Made by a program: the position numbers and the translations under genes
The notes under the pieces: model-generated
The model's database searches: none
What the model was told of the DNA's origin: nothing
The model's input: only the letters and a program-made list of their open reading frames with translations
Shown: positions 50,995-59,157 of the stretch, one piece after another
Layout: each line of letters starts with the position of its first letter
Numbering within the stretch: the first letter of the stretch is position 1
DNA from: a virus
Direction: 5' to 3' (one strand)
IMG/VR virus record: IMGVR_UViG_3300036670_000250
Coordinates: 1 to 64,000 of that record
DNA length: 64,000 bases

Positions 50995-52026
50995 TTATAA
51001 AAGAGTTTTAGGATTTTCACTAATTTTTAAATTATCCATGAATGTTGATGGATTAATATTACCATTATTGATTTCATTTGTAAGGTAATCAAAAGTTTCT
51101 TTAATAGTAAGATTCATGCTCTTTTTAGGAGCCCACCCAACAGACTTTGCTTTTGATATGTCAGCCTGTATATTAAGAGCCTCACCAACAATTGGTTCAT
51201 AGTGATCATAACTAACATCGTTAATACCCATCACATTTCCAATAATATCTTTAAGATCTAATAATGATACTATTTTACCTGTACCTAAATTAAAAGTTTG
51301 GTTTGCAGTATTTTCATTTTCCATACATAACATATGAAATGAGTTTATATCATCTACATCAATATAATCTCTTGCCTTTAGTGGATCACCAAAAATGATA
51401 GGATTTTTACCAGCAATTAAACGAATAATAAAACCAGCAAATACAGGAGGCACTGTTCTATTATAATCTTGTAATGGACCTGCTACATTAAAATAACGTA
51501 AAGCAGTATAATTAACGCCCTTTGTACGCGAATATGATTCAGCAAGTAAAGCCAAACATGCTTTTGTTGTAGAGTATATTGTAGTAGGATCTGACTGTGT
51601 TTCATTAAAGCCAGTATGAGGCATATTGCAGTTTTCATAAACAGCAGAAGTTTCACTAAAAATTATTCTTTTTACATTATTGTCAGCGGCCGCATCTAAA
51701 ATATTAATACTGCCTAAAATGTTATTATCAACTGCCTCGTATGGATTTTTATGACAATCATAAATAGAAACAAGACCTGCAAAATGATAAATATAGTCAG
51801 GTTTAAAATTAGATATTATTGTTTTTACATATTCATTACGGATATCTTCTTTAAAAAAGTTTATAATCTTATCATGTATATTTGGTAAATATGTACCATG
51901 TGCAAGGTTATCAATAACTGCAATACAGTTAGGGTTATGCCCCCTGATAAGAAGATCATTAATAAAATTTGTTCCAATAAAACCAGCACCACCAGTAATT
52001 AAAATTTTTGTGTTTTTACTGTACAT
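50995..52026 (-). CDS. NAD-dependent nucleotide-sugar epimerase (GalE-like)
   Basis: This 343-aa extended short-chain dehydrogenase has the NAD-binding ILITGGAGFIGTNF motif, YHFAGLVSIYDCHKNP, the catalytic Ser in IFSETSAVYEN and YxxxK as YSTTK. It resembles UDP-glucose/UDP-GlcNAc 4-epimerases or related NDP-sugar modifying enzymes. The stop overlaps the neighbouring methyltransferase start by a base, indicating an operon. Substrate is not determinable by reading. Confidence 0.88.
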   Translation of the reverse strand: MYSKNTKILITGGAGFIGTNFINDLLIRGHNPNCIAVIDNLAHGTYLPNIHDKIINFFKEDIRNEYVKTIISNFKPDYIYHFAGLVSIYDCHKNPYEAVDNNILGSINILDAAADNNVKRIIFSETSAVYENCNMPHTGFNETQSDPTTIYSTTKACLALLAESYSRTKGVNYTALRYFNVAGPLQDYNRTVPPVFAGFIIRLIAGKNPIIFGDPLKARDYIDVDDINSFHMLCMENENTANQTFNLGTGKIVSLLDLKDIIGNVMGINDVSYDHYEPIVGEALNIQADISKAKSVGWAPKKSMNLTIKETFDYLTNEINNGNINPSTFMDNLKISENPKTLL

Positions 52027-52033
52027 AATATAA

Positions 52034-53281
52034 TTATTTTTGTGTTACTTTTTTATAAGCATCCCATATTTTATTATCAAGATATTCGCCAGTATAATAT
52101 GAATCCTTAAGATAGTTTTTCTGTAGTGAATAAAATAACTTTTTATATTGATCAGGATTTTCATTTAAAAAATTAATCTTTTTCTTTAAGTTAGCTGGTG
52201 AACTACACCTAATAAAATGATCCTTTGGAAAAACATTAAATTGAGTGTCATATGATGGATGTAAGAATGGAATTAAACCATAGTGGAGCATTTCAGCATA
52301 TTTTGAAGTAACCATACCTTCTTTAATAGGGACACAAAATGTATACTTAGTTTTAAGTAATTCATCATTTAAAGATTCAATTCTCATTTCACCTTTAAAA
52401 AATTCAGGATTATTCTTAATCAAATCATCATCCCATTTTCCGTAAATATCAGTTTTAATATCGTTATCTATAATATAGGATTTGACAGGTGGCCAACGAT
52501 CCATACCACCTGTTCCTTTACCTTGATTTTGAAGCATCATAAATGAATCTGTTTTTTTCATATTAAACAAATCATCAATATCATATCTAATTTTATCTAA
52601 AAGAAAAACAGTTTCAATACCTGAATACTCAAAAGTAGATTTAAACTTTGCAACCTCACGAGAAGGAGGATTACAGTAATATGATTCTTCTAACTCAAAA
52701 TTGTTTTGAGCTAAATAATAAGTAGGCCTGTTTTGTAATTGGTAATCTTTAGCAGCAATAATATATCTATTATCAACAAGAAGTCCTACTATTGGTAGCT
52801 TCGGCATTTCATTTAAAGCTTTAATAATAGGAGCTGCGTAATATTTAAAAAAATCAAGTGATTTAACAGTACCAGAACCATCAACTTTGTTAATAAAGTT
52901 TTCAATATTAACAGTACTAGTTGGACCTGTATAAAAGAAAATAAAATCTAAATTAAGTGATTTAATTATAGACAGTGATTCTTCAGTTGATTTTCTATCT
53001 TTCATTGTTGAATGAAACTCTTTTATATTAAAAGGAATCATATAGTCTGCGCATGTAGAAGGACCAAATAGCGGCTTTGCTTTAGGCTTTTCTTTTAACC
53101 TAGCTTTGCCTATATCATTAGGACTTAAAATCCAATATTCTATATTAGGGTTTCTTTTAGCAATTGCAGAAATTAATTGTTTAGGTTCACAATCTCCGCC
53201 GATTGCGTTCCAACTATTTTCATTAAATTTTATAGATTTTCCAAGTTTAAAAAAACCTATTTTTTTTACATTATTTTTCAT
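52034..53281 (-). CDS. putative GT-B-like glycosyltransferase
   Basis: This 415-aa protein begins with KKIGFFKLGKSI and contains WNAIGGDCEPKQLI, PIVGLLVDNRYII and a C-terminal MVTSKYAEMLHYGLIPFLHP segment resembling the donor-binding end of GT-B enzymes. Position beside the epimerase supports glycan synthesis. A role in DNA-base glycosylation is possible in principle but nothing here (no hydroxymethylase) supports it. Confidence 0.55.
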   Translation of the reverse strand: MKNNVKKIGFFKLGKSIKFNENSWNAIGGDCEPKQLISAIAKRNPNIEYWILSPNDIGKARLKEKPKAKPLFGPSTCADYMIPFNIKEFHSTMKDRKSTEESLSIIKSLNLDFIFFYTGPTSTVNIENFINKVDGSGTVKSLDFFKYYAAPIIKALNEMPKLPIVGLLVDNRYIIAAKDYQLQNRPTYYLAQNNFELEESYYCNPPSREVAKFKSTFEYSGIETVFLLDKIRYDIDDLFNMKKTDSFMMLQNQGKGTGGMDRWPPVKSYIIDNDIKTDIYGKWDDDLIKNNPEFFKGEMRIESLNDELLKTKYTFCVPIKEGMVTSKYAEMLHYGLIPFLHPSYDTQFNVFPKDHFIRCSSPANLKKKINFLNENPDQYKKLFYSLQKNYLKDSYYTGEYLDNKIWDAYKKVTQK

Positions 53282-53358
53282 TACTTATATTTTAAAAACT
53301 GTACACTATATGATAAATAGTATTTTTATATTATACATAATATTTATAAAATGTTTAA

Positions 53359-55080
53359 CTATTTTAGAGTTTTTATCCTTTCCTGTATATCATTTGGTAA
53401 AGTTTTAATTAGACTGCCAAAGCATGCATCTAATACATACGTAATTGCCCAGTCATTTTTGTTTCTAACAGAACGACCAACACCCTGTGCAAAACTGATT
53501 GAAGTTTTCCATGAATACCAGTCAGGTGAGTAATTCATTTTTGCTTTAATATGAGGTGAGCCTAATGATGGATACGGTACTTTAAAAAATATTTGAAATC
53601 TACTAATGTCATCACTTAAATCTAAACCTTCCAAAATAGATGGGCCTATTAAAATACCATTATTTGAACTTTTAAATTCAGATAATGCTTCTGCTTTGGT
53701 TTTTGAATCAGTGTAACTAATAAATCTACTATGCTCGGAACTACCGTCAAGTATTTTTTGTGTAAAATCATAAGAACCTGTGTGAATAATTCCTCTATGA
53801 TTATTATGTTTAATTAAAATTTTATCCATCATTGATAGTACATGAGGAAATGATTTTTCCTTATGTGCCATTGATAGTTTAAATTTATTAACAAATACGA
53901 TTGGAGACTTTTCATAATTAAAATCATTGTTAATTCTAATAAATTTTGCATCAGTAATACCCATAATTTTCATATAACTTTTAGGATCACCTATTGTAGC
54001 TGACATAAATACTTTAAATCCTGCCTGTTCATGCAAATGTTTTCGTATCATCCACTGTTCATCAACACATGTAAATTTAACGATATCTTTGCTTTGATCT
54101 ACTATCATTTTGTTAATACCAACCTCAGTTATAATATTAACGTAATCTTCAAATTTGCAATGTATATCTTTAAGGTTGTCAAAAATTGAAAAAGCAGTTC
54201 TCCACTCCTTTGGTACTATGGCGTTATTATATTTTTTTTTTGAAATTGCTTTTACATGGTCTTGTAATATAAGATACTCACTTAAAGTAGAAATAAAATG
54301 TTTCATTATAACAATCAACTCATCATTCTTTTTACGTGAAAGTAGTAAGTTAACTAATAGCTCTATTGAATTTTGTTTGACGTGTGGTAGTCTAAAACTC
54401 CACTTTCTAAAAAACACGTTGAGCGTATCTACTTTTGATATTAGTGTAAAATCTAATTTAGGGCTGAAATGATTTTGAACAATATCATCTACTTTATGAG
54501 CTTCATCAAAGAAAATAAAATCACGCTCAGTAAAAGCAGAAGAGGTGTCATCATTTTTTTTAGAGTCAACATAATTTCTCTGTATTAACCAAAAGCTATA
54601 ATTAAGTAAAGCAACTCGAGATTCTATTGAAGTTTGCCTAGCTTGTAAATACTCACAAGTACTCCAACAACTTAATTCTTTTGCTCTTTCATAACCCATA
54701 CCTTTTAATCTACAATCCCCTAAACTAAAGGGTAAACCATTAACATGGCATGTATAATTATCTACACCCTTAATAGACCCCCATGGTAATTTAAAGTCTA
54801 AAATAGCATTCTCGTATTGATCTTGTAAACTTAAATCGCTTGCAATTAAGTACCCGTGCTTTCCTAGCTCTGATAATACCAACGATGAAGCAATAGCGAT
54901 AATAGATTTTCCAGTTCCGGTTGGGGCCGATATGACTACTGTAGATTTAGGATTTTCAAAATAAGCATGACATATAGCCTCAACAGTTTCTCGTTGATTT
55001 AGTCTAAATGAAAAATTTAAACCTAATTTATTTTCTTCTAAAATTTTATCTAATGTACTTGTTATAGTTTCGTTCAACAT
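53359..55080 (-). CDS. DinG/XPD-like Fe-S superfamily 2 helicase
   Basis: This 573-aa helicase has Walker A SAPTGTGKSIIA (about 50-61), an Fe-S-type four-Cys region (YTCHVNG, GDCRLKG, LSCWSTCEYLQ), DEAH box FFDEAHKVDD, the motif VI region SFAQGVGRSVRNKNDW and a GPSILEGLDLSDD motif V area. These features define the XPD/DinG group, which unwinds DNA 5'-3' and resolves R-loops. It may help replication or repair. It is uncommon in T4-like genomes, which use Dda and UvsW. Confidence 0.85.
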   Translation of the reverse strand: MLNETITSTLDKILEENKLGLNFSFRLNQRETVEAICHAYFENPKSTVVISAPTGTGKSIIAIASSLVLSELGKHGYLIASDLSLQDQYENAILDFKLPWGSIKGVDNYTCHVNGLPFSLGDCRLKGMGYERAKELSCWSTCEYLQARQTSIESRVALLNYSFWLIQRNYVDSKKNDDTSSAFTERDFIFFDEAHKVDDIVQNHFSPKLDFTLISKVDTLNVFFRKWSFRLPHVKQNSIELLVNLLLSRKKNDELIVIMKHFISTLSEYLILQDHVKAISKKKYNNAIVPKEWRTAFSIFDNLKDIHCKFEDYVNIITEVGINKMIVDQSKDIVKFTCVDEQWMIRKHLHEQAGFKVFMSATIGDPKSYMKIMGITDAKFIRINNDFNYEKSPIVFVNKFKLSMAHKEKSFPHVLSMMDKILIKHNNHRGIIHTGSYDFTQKILDGSSEHSRFISYTDSKTKAEALSEFKSSNNGILIGPSILEGLDLSDDISRFQIFFKVPYPSLGSPHIKAKMNYSPDWYSWKTSISFAQGVGRSVRNKNDWAITYVLDACFGSLIKTLPNDIQERIKTLK

Positions 55081-55103
55081 GTTTCTTTAATTAGATATAA
55101 CAA

Positions 55104-55823
55104 TTATTTGCGGTCTTTTATATTTTTTATAATTTCTTCAATCACAAATTTATCCTGCTCATATGTTAAATCATACCAATCAATATTTAATTGTTGCATT
55201 TCTAAATTACTCATTGAATTTATAAGATGGGTAATTTCATATTCATTTCGATTTGATAACTTTATGCTATTTAAATTATCAAATGCTTCTTTTGCAAAAA
55301 TCATATATCCACAAAAATACTTCCCACTAACCACGCCATGTGGCTTTTCAACAACTACATTATTAAGAATAGTTGCAAGTTGAAGATTCCTTGCACGAGT
55401 TTCATAATTCATATATGTAATAATACTCTTTTTTGGATCATGATATTCCAAACCAATATTACCGTTATAGAAATTATCACCGAATAAGCATAAAAAAGGT
55501 TCATGAAATATACCTTCCCATGCCTTTATTGCAGCACCTGGTCCATATTCATCGTCTTTTTGAAACTCGTAAAATATATTAATTTTATTTTTATATTGAG
55601 ATAGACTTTCAATAATAGGATGTGATAATTTAGTGTTATTATGTTTAAAAAAGAAATCTGATTTGCTGATAGTTACATAAGCATTTTCAATACCATTTTC
55701 AATACAAAATTCAACGCAATACTGAATTGTTGATTTTCCTAATATAGGATCTATTAATTTGTTTGAACCGTATCTAGTTGATTTGCCTGCAGCTAAAATA
55801 ATTGACTTTGTTACTCTATTCAT
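55104..55823 (-). CDS. nucleotidyltransferase (sugar-phosphate or choline-phosphate type)
   Basis: This 239-aa Rossmann-type nucleotidyltransferase starts SIILAAGKSTRYGSNKL, the nucleotide-binding loop, with LCLFGDNFYNGNIG providing the metal Asp. It couples an NTP to a phosphorylated small molecule to produce an activated precursor. It overlaps the kinase gene by 4 bp. The set NTase-kinase-HAD resembles small-molecule activation modules such as lic-type phosphocholine loci, but the substrate is open. Confidence 0.82.
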   Translation of the reverse strand: MNRVTKSIILAAGKSTRYGSNKLIDPILGKSTIQYCVEFCIENGIENAYVTISKSDFFFKHNNTKLSHPIIESLSQYKNKINIFYEFQKDDEYGPGAAIKAWEGIFHEPFLCLFGDNFYNGNIGLEYHDPKKSIITYMNYETRARNLQLATILNNVVVEKPHGVVSGKYFCGYMIFAKEAFDNLNSIKLSNRNEYEITHLINSMSNLEMQQLNIDWYDLTYEQDKFVIEEIIKNIKDRK

Positions 55824-56569
55824 TTTTCGTATTTGATTTCTAATTCATTAAATATCATATGACCTTTATTTAAAAACAGTTGAGCTAATTCATATCTTTC
55901 ATTTAATTCAAAAAAAGGAACAGCACCCAGTAGGTGAATAGCTAAATAAAATTTTAAAAGATAAGGATCATACCATTCATACATTAATTTTTCTGCTTCG
56001 CTACAAAATTTAAAGTATTGTTTATTGTGTTCATTATATATATGCGATTCATAGTTCATTACAAACGATTGCATTAGTTTGCCGTAGTCGTAATAATCTT
56101 GTTCATCAGTGCCCCTAGGATCAATAAAAATAAAATCATTGTCGTATAATATATTGCTTATAGTTAAATCGCCGTGAACAAAACCCCAATTAGAGGAAGC
56201 ATTAAAAGTCCCTTCATATTTATAACCTGTTCTTAATTCTAATTTATCTAAATATGATCTTGTGTTAATATCAGTACCGTAACCATCAAAATTATTAATG
56301 ATAGAGATTAAATTATTTAATTGATCTAATGATTTAGATGTATTTTGTGATTTAATAACGTCGTACCATGTTGGGTGCTTTTTCATTGTATATGAATTAA
56401 AACCAACTGATTCAATTTTAATAAAGTTAGGGTGATTACATTGTTGAAGCCACTCTAATTGCTGTTTAAATTTAACAGGAGCAAATGAGCCTGCTTCTTT
56501 TATTACAAAATTTTTATGTAAATATACTTTATCCCCACTGTTACCAATTAAGAGTTTATTATTATGCAT
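55820..56569 (-). CDS. aminoglycoside/choline-kinase-like phosphotransferase
   Basis: This 249-aa protein has the APH/choline-kinase core: Brenner motif GFVHGDLTISNILYDN (catalytic Asp and Asn) and the metal-binding FIFIDPRGTDEQDYYDYGK. It would phosphorylate a small hydroxylated substrate. Its gene overlaps both the nucleotidyltransferase (4 bp) and the HAD phosphatase (about 22 bp), so the three products are expected to work in one pathway. Confidence 0.82.
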   Translation of the reverse strand: MHNNKLLIGNSGDKVYLHKNFVIKEAGSFAPVKFKQQLEWLQQCNHPNFIKIESVGFNSYTMKKHPTWYDVIKSQNTSKSLDQLNNLISIINNFDGYGTDINTRSYLDKLELRTGYKYEGTFNASSNWGFVHGDLTISNILYDNDFIFIDPRGTDEQDYYDYGKLMQSFVMNYESHIYNEHNKQYFKFCSEAEKLMYEWYDPYLLKFYLAIHLLGAVPFFELNERYELAQLFLNKGHMIFNELEIKYEK

Positions 56570-57102
56570 TTGATGTTAAGTTTATTAGCAAAAGTTAAAT
56601 CTACTTCAGAATCTCCTATCATAATGAAGTCTGATTTATTATACTTGTTTAAATAGTGTTTAAGTATAATATTACCCATAGATGGGTGGGGTTTTTTTTC
56701 AGTAACGTCTTCTCTTGTTAAAATTAAATCAAATTGATTTTGATTAATATTGTGATAAGACATAATTTTATTAATATTTTCTCTAGATGAATTTGATGCT
56801 ATAACATAATGATCAAAAATACGGTTTTCTATAATATACAACAACAGTTTGTTTACTTTTGTTTTATAAATGCTTTTAGTAAACATTTCTTTTTTATATT
56901 GTTTAGCTAATAATGATTCATTATCTGTTAATTGATATTTTTTTAATAAAACATCAATTCCGTAATTTATATCTGATAAAATATGTTCAATTGGAATTTC
57001 TCTGTTTAAAACTCTATCCAGGGCATGTTTCCATGAAGACGCGTGAACATTTATTGTTTTGACTAAAGTATCATCAAAATCAATAATTAAGCATTTTTCC
57101 AT
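56548..57102 (-). CDS. HAD-family phosphatase
   Basis: This 184-aa protein starts at 57102 (MEKCLIIDFDDTL). It has HAD motif I DFDDTL, motif II IASNSS, a Lys in EKKPHPSMG and motif IV IMIGDSEVDLTFA. It resembles beta-phosphoglucomutase/phosphoglycolate-type phosphatases and probably acts on a sugar or polyol phosphate in the same pathway as the kinase and nucleotidyltransferase. Confidence 0.85.
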   Translation of the reverse strand: MEKCLIIDFDDTLVKTINVHASSWKHALDRVLNREIPIEHILSDINYGIDVLLKKYQLTDNESLLAKQYKKEMFTKSIYKTKVNKLLLYIIENRIFDHYVIASNSSRENINKIMSYHNINQNQFDLILTREDVTEKKPHPSMGNIILKHYLNKYNKSDFIMIGDSEVDLTFANKLNIKCIIINS

Positions 57103-57170
57103 ATTTGACAATTTAATATTATACAATAAAATTAAAAAAAGTTTTATGAAATGGTTATGCAGTTAATCAA

Positions 57171-57202
57171 AAAGGACTATTTAGATATCTAAATAGTCCT
57201 TT
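57171..57202. terminator. bidirectional terminator hairpin
   Basis: A 32-bp perfect palindrome, AAAGGACTATTTAGAT and its complement, centred at 57186/57187. It separates the histone-like gene from the HAD/kinase/NTase operon. Confidence 0.88.
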
Positions 57203-57246
57203 GATCCACGAGTTGTAACTAGTGGAAAAACTGTAATTGTTAAAGT

Positions 57247-57423
57247 TTACAAGTTGTTCTTGGTCTCTTGTACATGTAATCGTAAGTCTTGCGCTAAGAC
57301 CTTTATGTCTTGCATAGTTTTACGAATTCTAACGGCTGCTGCTTTATTTCCCTTAACATAAAATTTGTCTATGTCATCCGCACATATAGTTACTAATTCT
57401 TTAATCTTTTCAAAGTGTTCCAT
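57247..57423 (-). CDS. Hc1/histone H1-like small basic protein
   Basis: This 58-aa protein, missed by a 60-codon cutoff, reads MEHFEKIKELVTICADDIDK then FYVKGNKAAAVRIRKTMQDI and a final LAQDLRLHVQETKNN region. It closely resembles the small histone-H1-like (Hc1 family) proteins that are common in Bacteroidetes chromosomes, with the diagnostic FYxKGNKAAAxRxRK. It probably binds DNA as a nucleoid protein and is the strongest single hint of a Bacteroidetes host. It has its own promoter-like element and a terminator. Confidence 0.8.
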   Translation of the reverse strand: MEHFEKIKELVTICADDIDKFYVKGNKAAAVRIRKTMQDIKVLAQDLRLHVQETKNNL

Positions 57424-57440
57424 AATTGTTTGTTTTAGTT

Positions 57441-57453
57441 ATTATATATATTC
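57441..57453 (-). promoter_or_regulatory. late-promoter-like element for histone-like gene
   Basis: The minus strand reads GAATATATATAAT 18-30 bp before the ATG of the histone-like gene. Confidence 0.5.
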
Positions 57454-57514
57454 ATCTAATAAAAGTTTACTTCGCGAGCAGTATTTTAATTATATACGTT
57501 GTTTATAGTATCTA

Positions 57515-58621
57515 TTATTTTTTAAAAAACTTTTTTATTACAGATACAACTCTATTAATATCAGCAGTTGTCATAGCAGTACCTGATGGTAAACATATAC
57601 AGTGTTGAAATAAAGCTTCAGATGTTCCGTTTATATATTTTCTTGCTGGATTATATGCTGGTTGTAAATGCATAGGACACCATATTCTACGTGACTCAAT
57701 GTTAAATTTTTCTAAATGATCAATAAGATCTTGTGGATTATGTTCAGGCTTTAAAAAAGCGCAAGTTAGCCATCTATTTGATCTATCAGTTGATCGTTCT
57801 GATTGAAAGCTTAAAAATAAATTTCCTAATTTATTTTGATATATTTTATTAATGTTTCTTGTTGATTTAATACGGTCCTCAATAACTTCAATTTGACTAA
57901 TACCAATCGCAGCAAGTATATTACTTAACCTATAATTATAACCGATATCAGTGTGCCAATAGTATGGATAATCATCTTTAGCTTGTGTTGATAGAAATTT
58001 CATATAATCTGCCATTTCTTTATCATCAGTTACAATTACACCACCGGCTGATGTAGTTAGTAATTTATTACCGTTAAATGAATAAATTCCAATTTTACCA
58101 AAAGTACCTGTGTGTTTATTATTGTATAGAGAACCAAGACTTTCAGCAGCATCCTCAATTATTGGAATATTATAAGCATTTGCTATTTTACATATTTGAG
58201 TCATGTCACAAGATACTCCAAATATATGAACAACTATTATTGCTTTTGGTTTTTTTGGTAAATTAATTATTGCAGTTTCCAGTAAAGATGTATCCATATT
58301 CCAAAATATAGGTTCAGAATCAATATAAACTGGATTAGCATTAAGATATGTAATTGGGTTTACGGTTCCTGCAAACGTTAATGAAGAACATATTACGTAA
58401 TCGTCTTTACTCACGTTGAGGGCTCTTAGCGCTAAATGAATACCAGCGGTTCCAGAGTTAACTCCAATTGCATATTTGCTACCAACATAATTTGCAACTA
58501 AACTTTCAAATTTGTCTAAAGAAGGACCAGTTGGAGCAACCCAATTACTGTCAAGAGCTTCTTTTATATGAGAAAGCTCAGTTCCTGACATGTGCGGTGG
58601 TGATAAGTAAATTCTTTTCAT
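57515..58621 (-). CDS. DegT/DnrJ/EryC1-type sugar aminotransferase (PglE-like)
   Basis: This 368-aa PLP enzyme has YAIGVNSGTAGIHLALRAL, the PLP-contacting IIEDAAESLGS and the PLP-lysine segment YSFNGNKLLTTSAGG. It transfers an amino group to a 4-keto sugar nucleotide. Located with a hexapeptide acetyltransferase and a 4,6-dehydratase in overlapping genes, it is best read as the PglE step of UDP-diNAcBac synthesis: UDP-4-keto sugar to UDP-4-amino sugar. Confidence 0.88.
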   Translation of the reverse strand: MKRIYLSPPHMSGTELSHIKEALDSNWVAPTGPSLDKFESLVANYVGSKYAIGVNSGTAGIHLALRALNVSKDDYVICSSLTFAGTVNPITYLNANPVYIDSEPIFWNMDTSLLETAIINLPKKPKAIIVVHIFGVSCDMTQICKIANAYNIPIIEDAAESLGSLYNNKHTGTFGKIGIYSFNGNKLLTTSAGGVIVTDDKEMADYMKFLSTQAKDDYPYYWHTDIGYNYRLSNILAAIGISQIEVIEDRIKSTRNINKIYQNKLGNLFLSFQSERSTDRSNRWLTCAFLKPEHNPQDLIDHLEKFNIESRRIWCPMHLQPAYNPARKYINGTSEALFQHCICLPSGTAMTTADINRVVSVIKKFFKK

Positions 58622-59157
58622 AATTTTTGTATTAATGCAGGATTTCCGTACGCTATTGTATTTGAGGGTATATTTTTAGTAACTATACTACCTGCCCCAA
58701 TGATACAGTTACTACCTATTGTAATATTTGGTAATATAACCGAGCCTGCTCCAATTAAAGTGCAGTTACCAATACTAACATTCCCACAAAGAGTTGCATT
58801 TGGAGCAATATGACAAAACTCGCCAATCATACAATCATGATCGACAGAAGAGCTAGTATTAATTATAGAATGATTTCCAATACTAACGTTATTTTGAATA
58901 ATAGCTCCAGGTGCTATTAAAATGCCAACGCCGAGTTTCACATCATTACATACATAAATACCTGAATTTATATTAATAAAGTTTTTACCATTTAAATTTA
59001 TTGAAATGTTTTTACGACTAACGTTGTCACCAACGCCGATAAACCATGTAATGCTTTTAGCTTTAATATAATCATTATCGTTATAAAAAGATGTTGATGT
59101 TTTAAGTAATGATGCAATCATTTTTGCATGCCCGCCTTTACCATAAATATTTATCAT
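58618..59157 (-). CDS. hexapeptide-repeat sugar acetyltransferase (PglD/NeuD-like)
   Basis: This 179-aa protein has an N-terminal Rossmann-like part (INIYGKGGHAKMIASLL) and a C-terminal left-handed beta-helix with repeated (I/V)GxxxxI hexapeptides, including the catalytic His region NTSSSVDHDCMIG. The PglD/NeuD family N-acetylates UDP-4-amino sugars. It overlaps its neighbours by 4 bp at both ends, consistent with the PglF-PglD-PglE pathway. Confidence 0.88.
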   Translation of the reverse strand: MINIYGKGGHAKMIASLLKTSTSFYNDNDYIKAKSITWFIGVGDNVSRKNISINLNGKNFININSGIYVCNDVKLGVGILIAPGAIIQNNVSIGNHSIINTSSSVDHDCMIGEFCHIAPNATLCGNVSIGNCTLIGAGSVILPNITIGSNCIIGAGSIVTKNIPSNTIAYGNPALIQKL

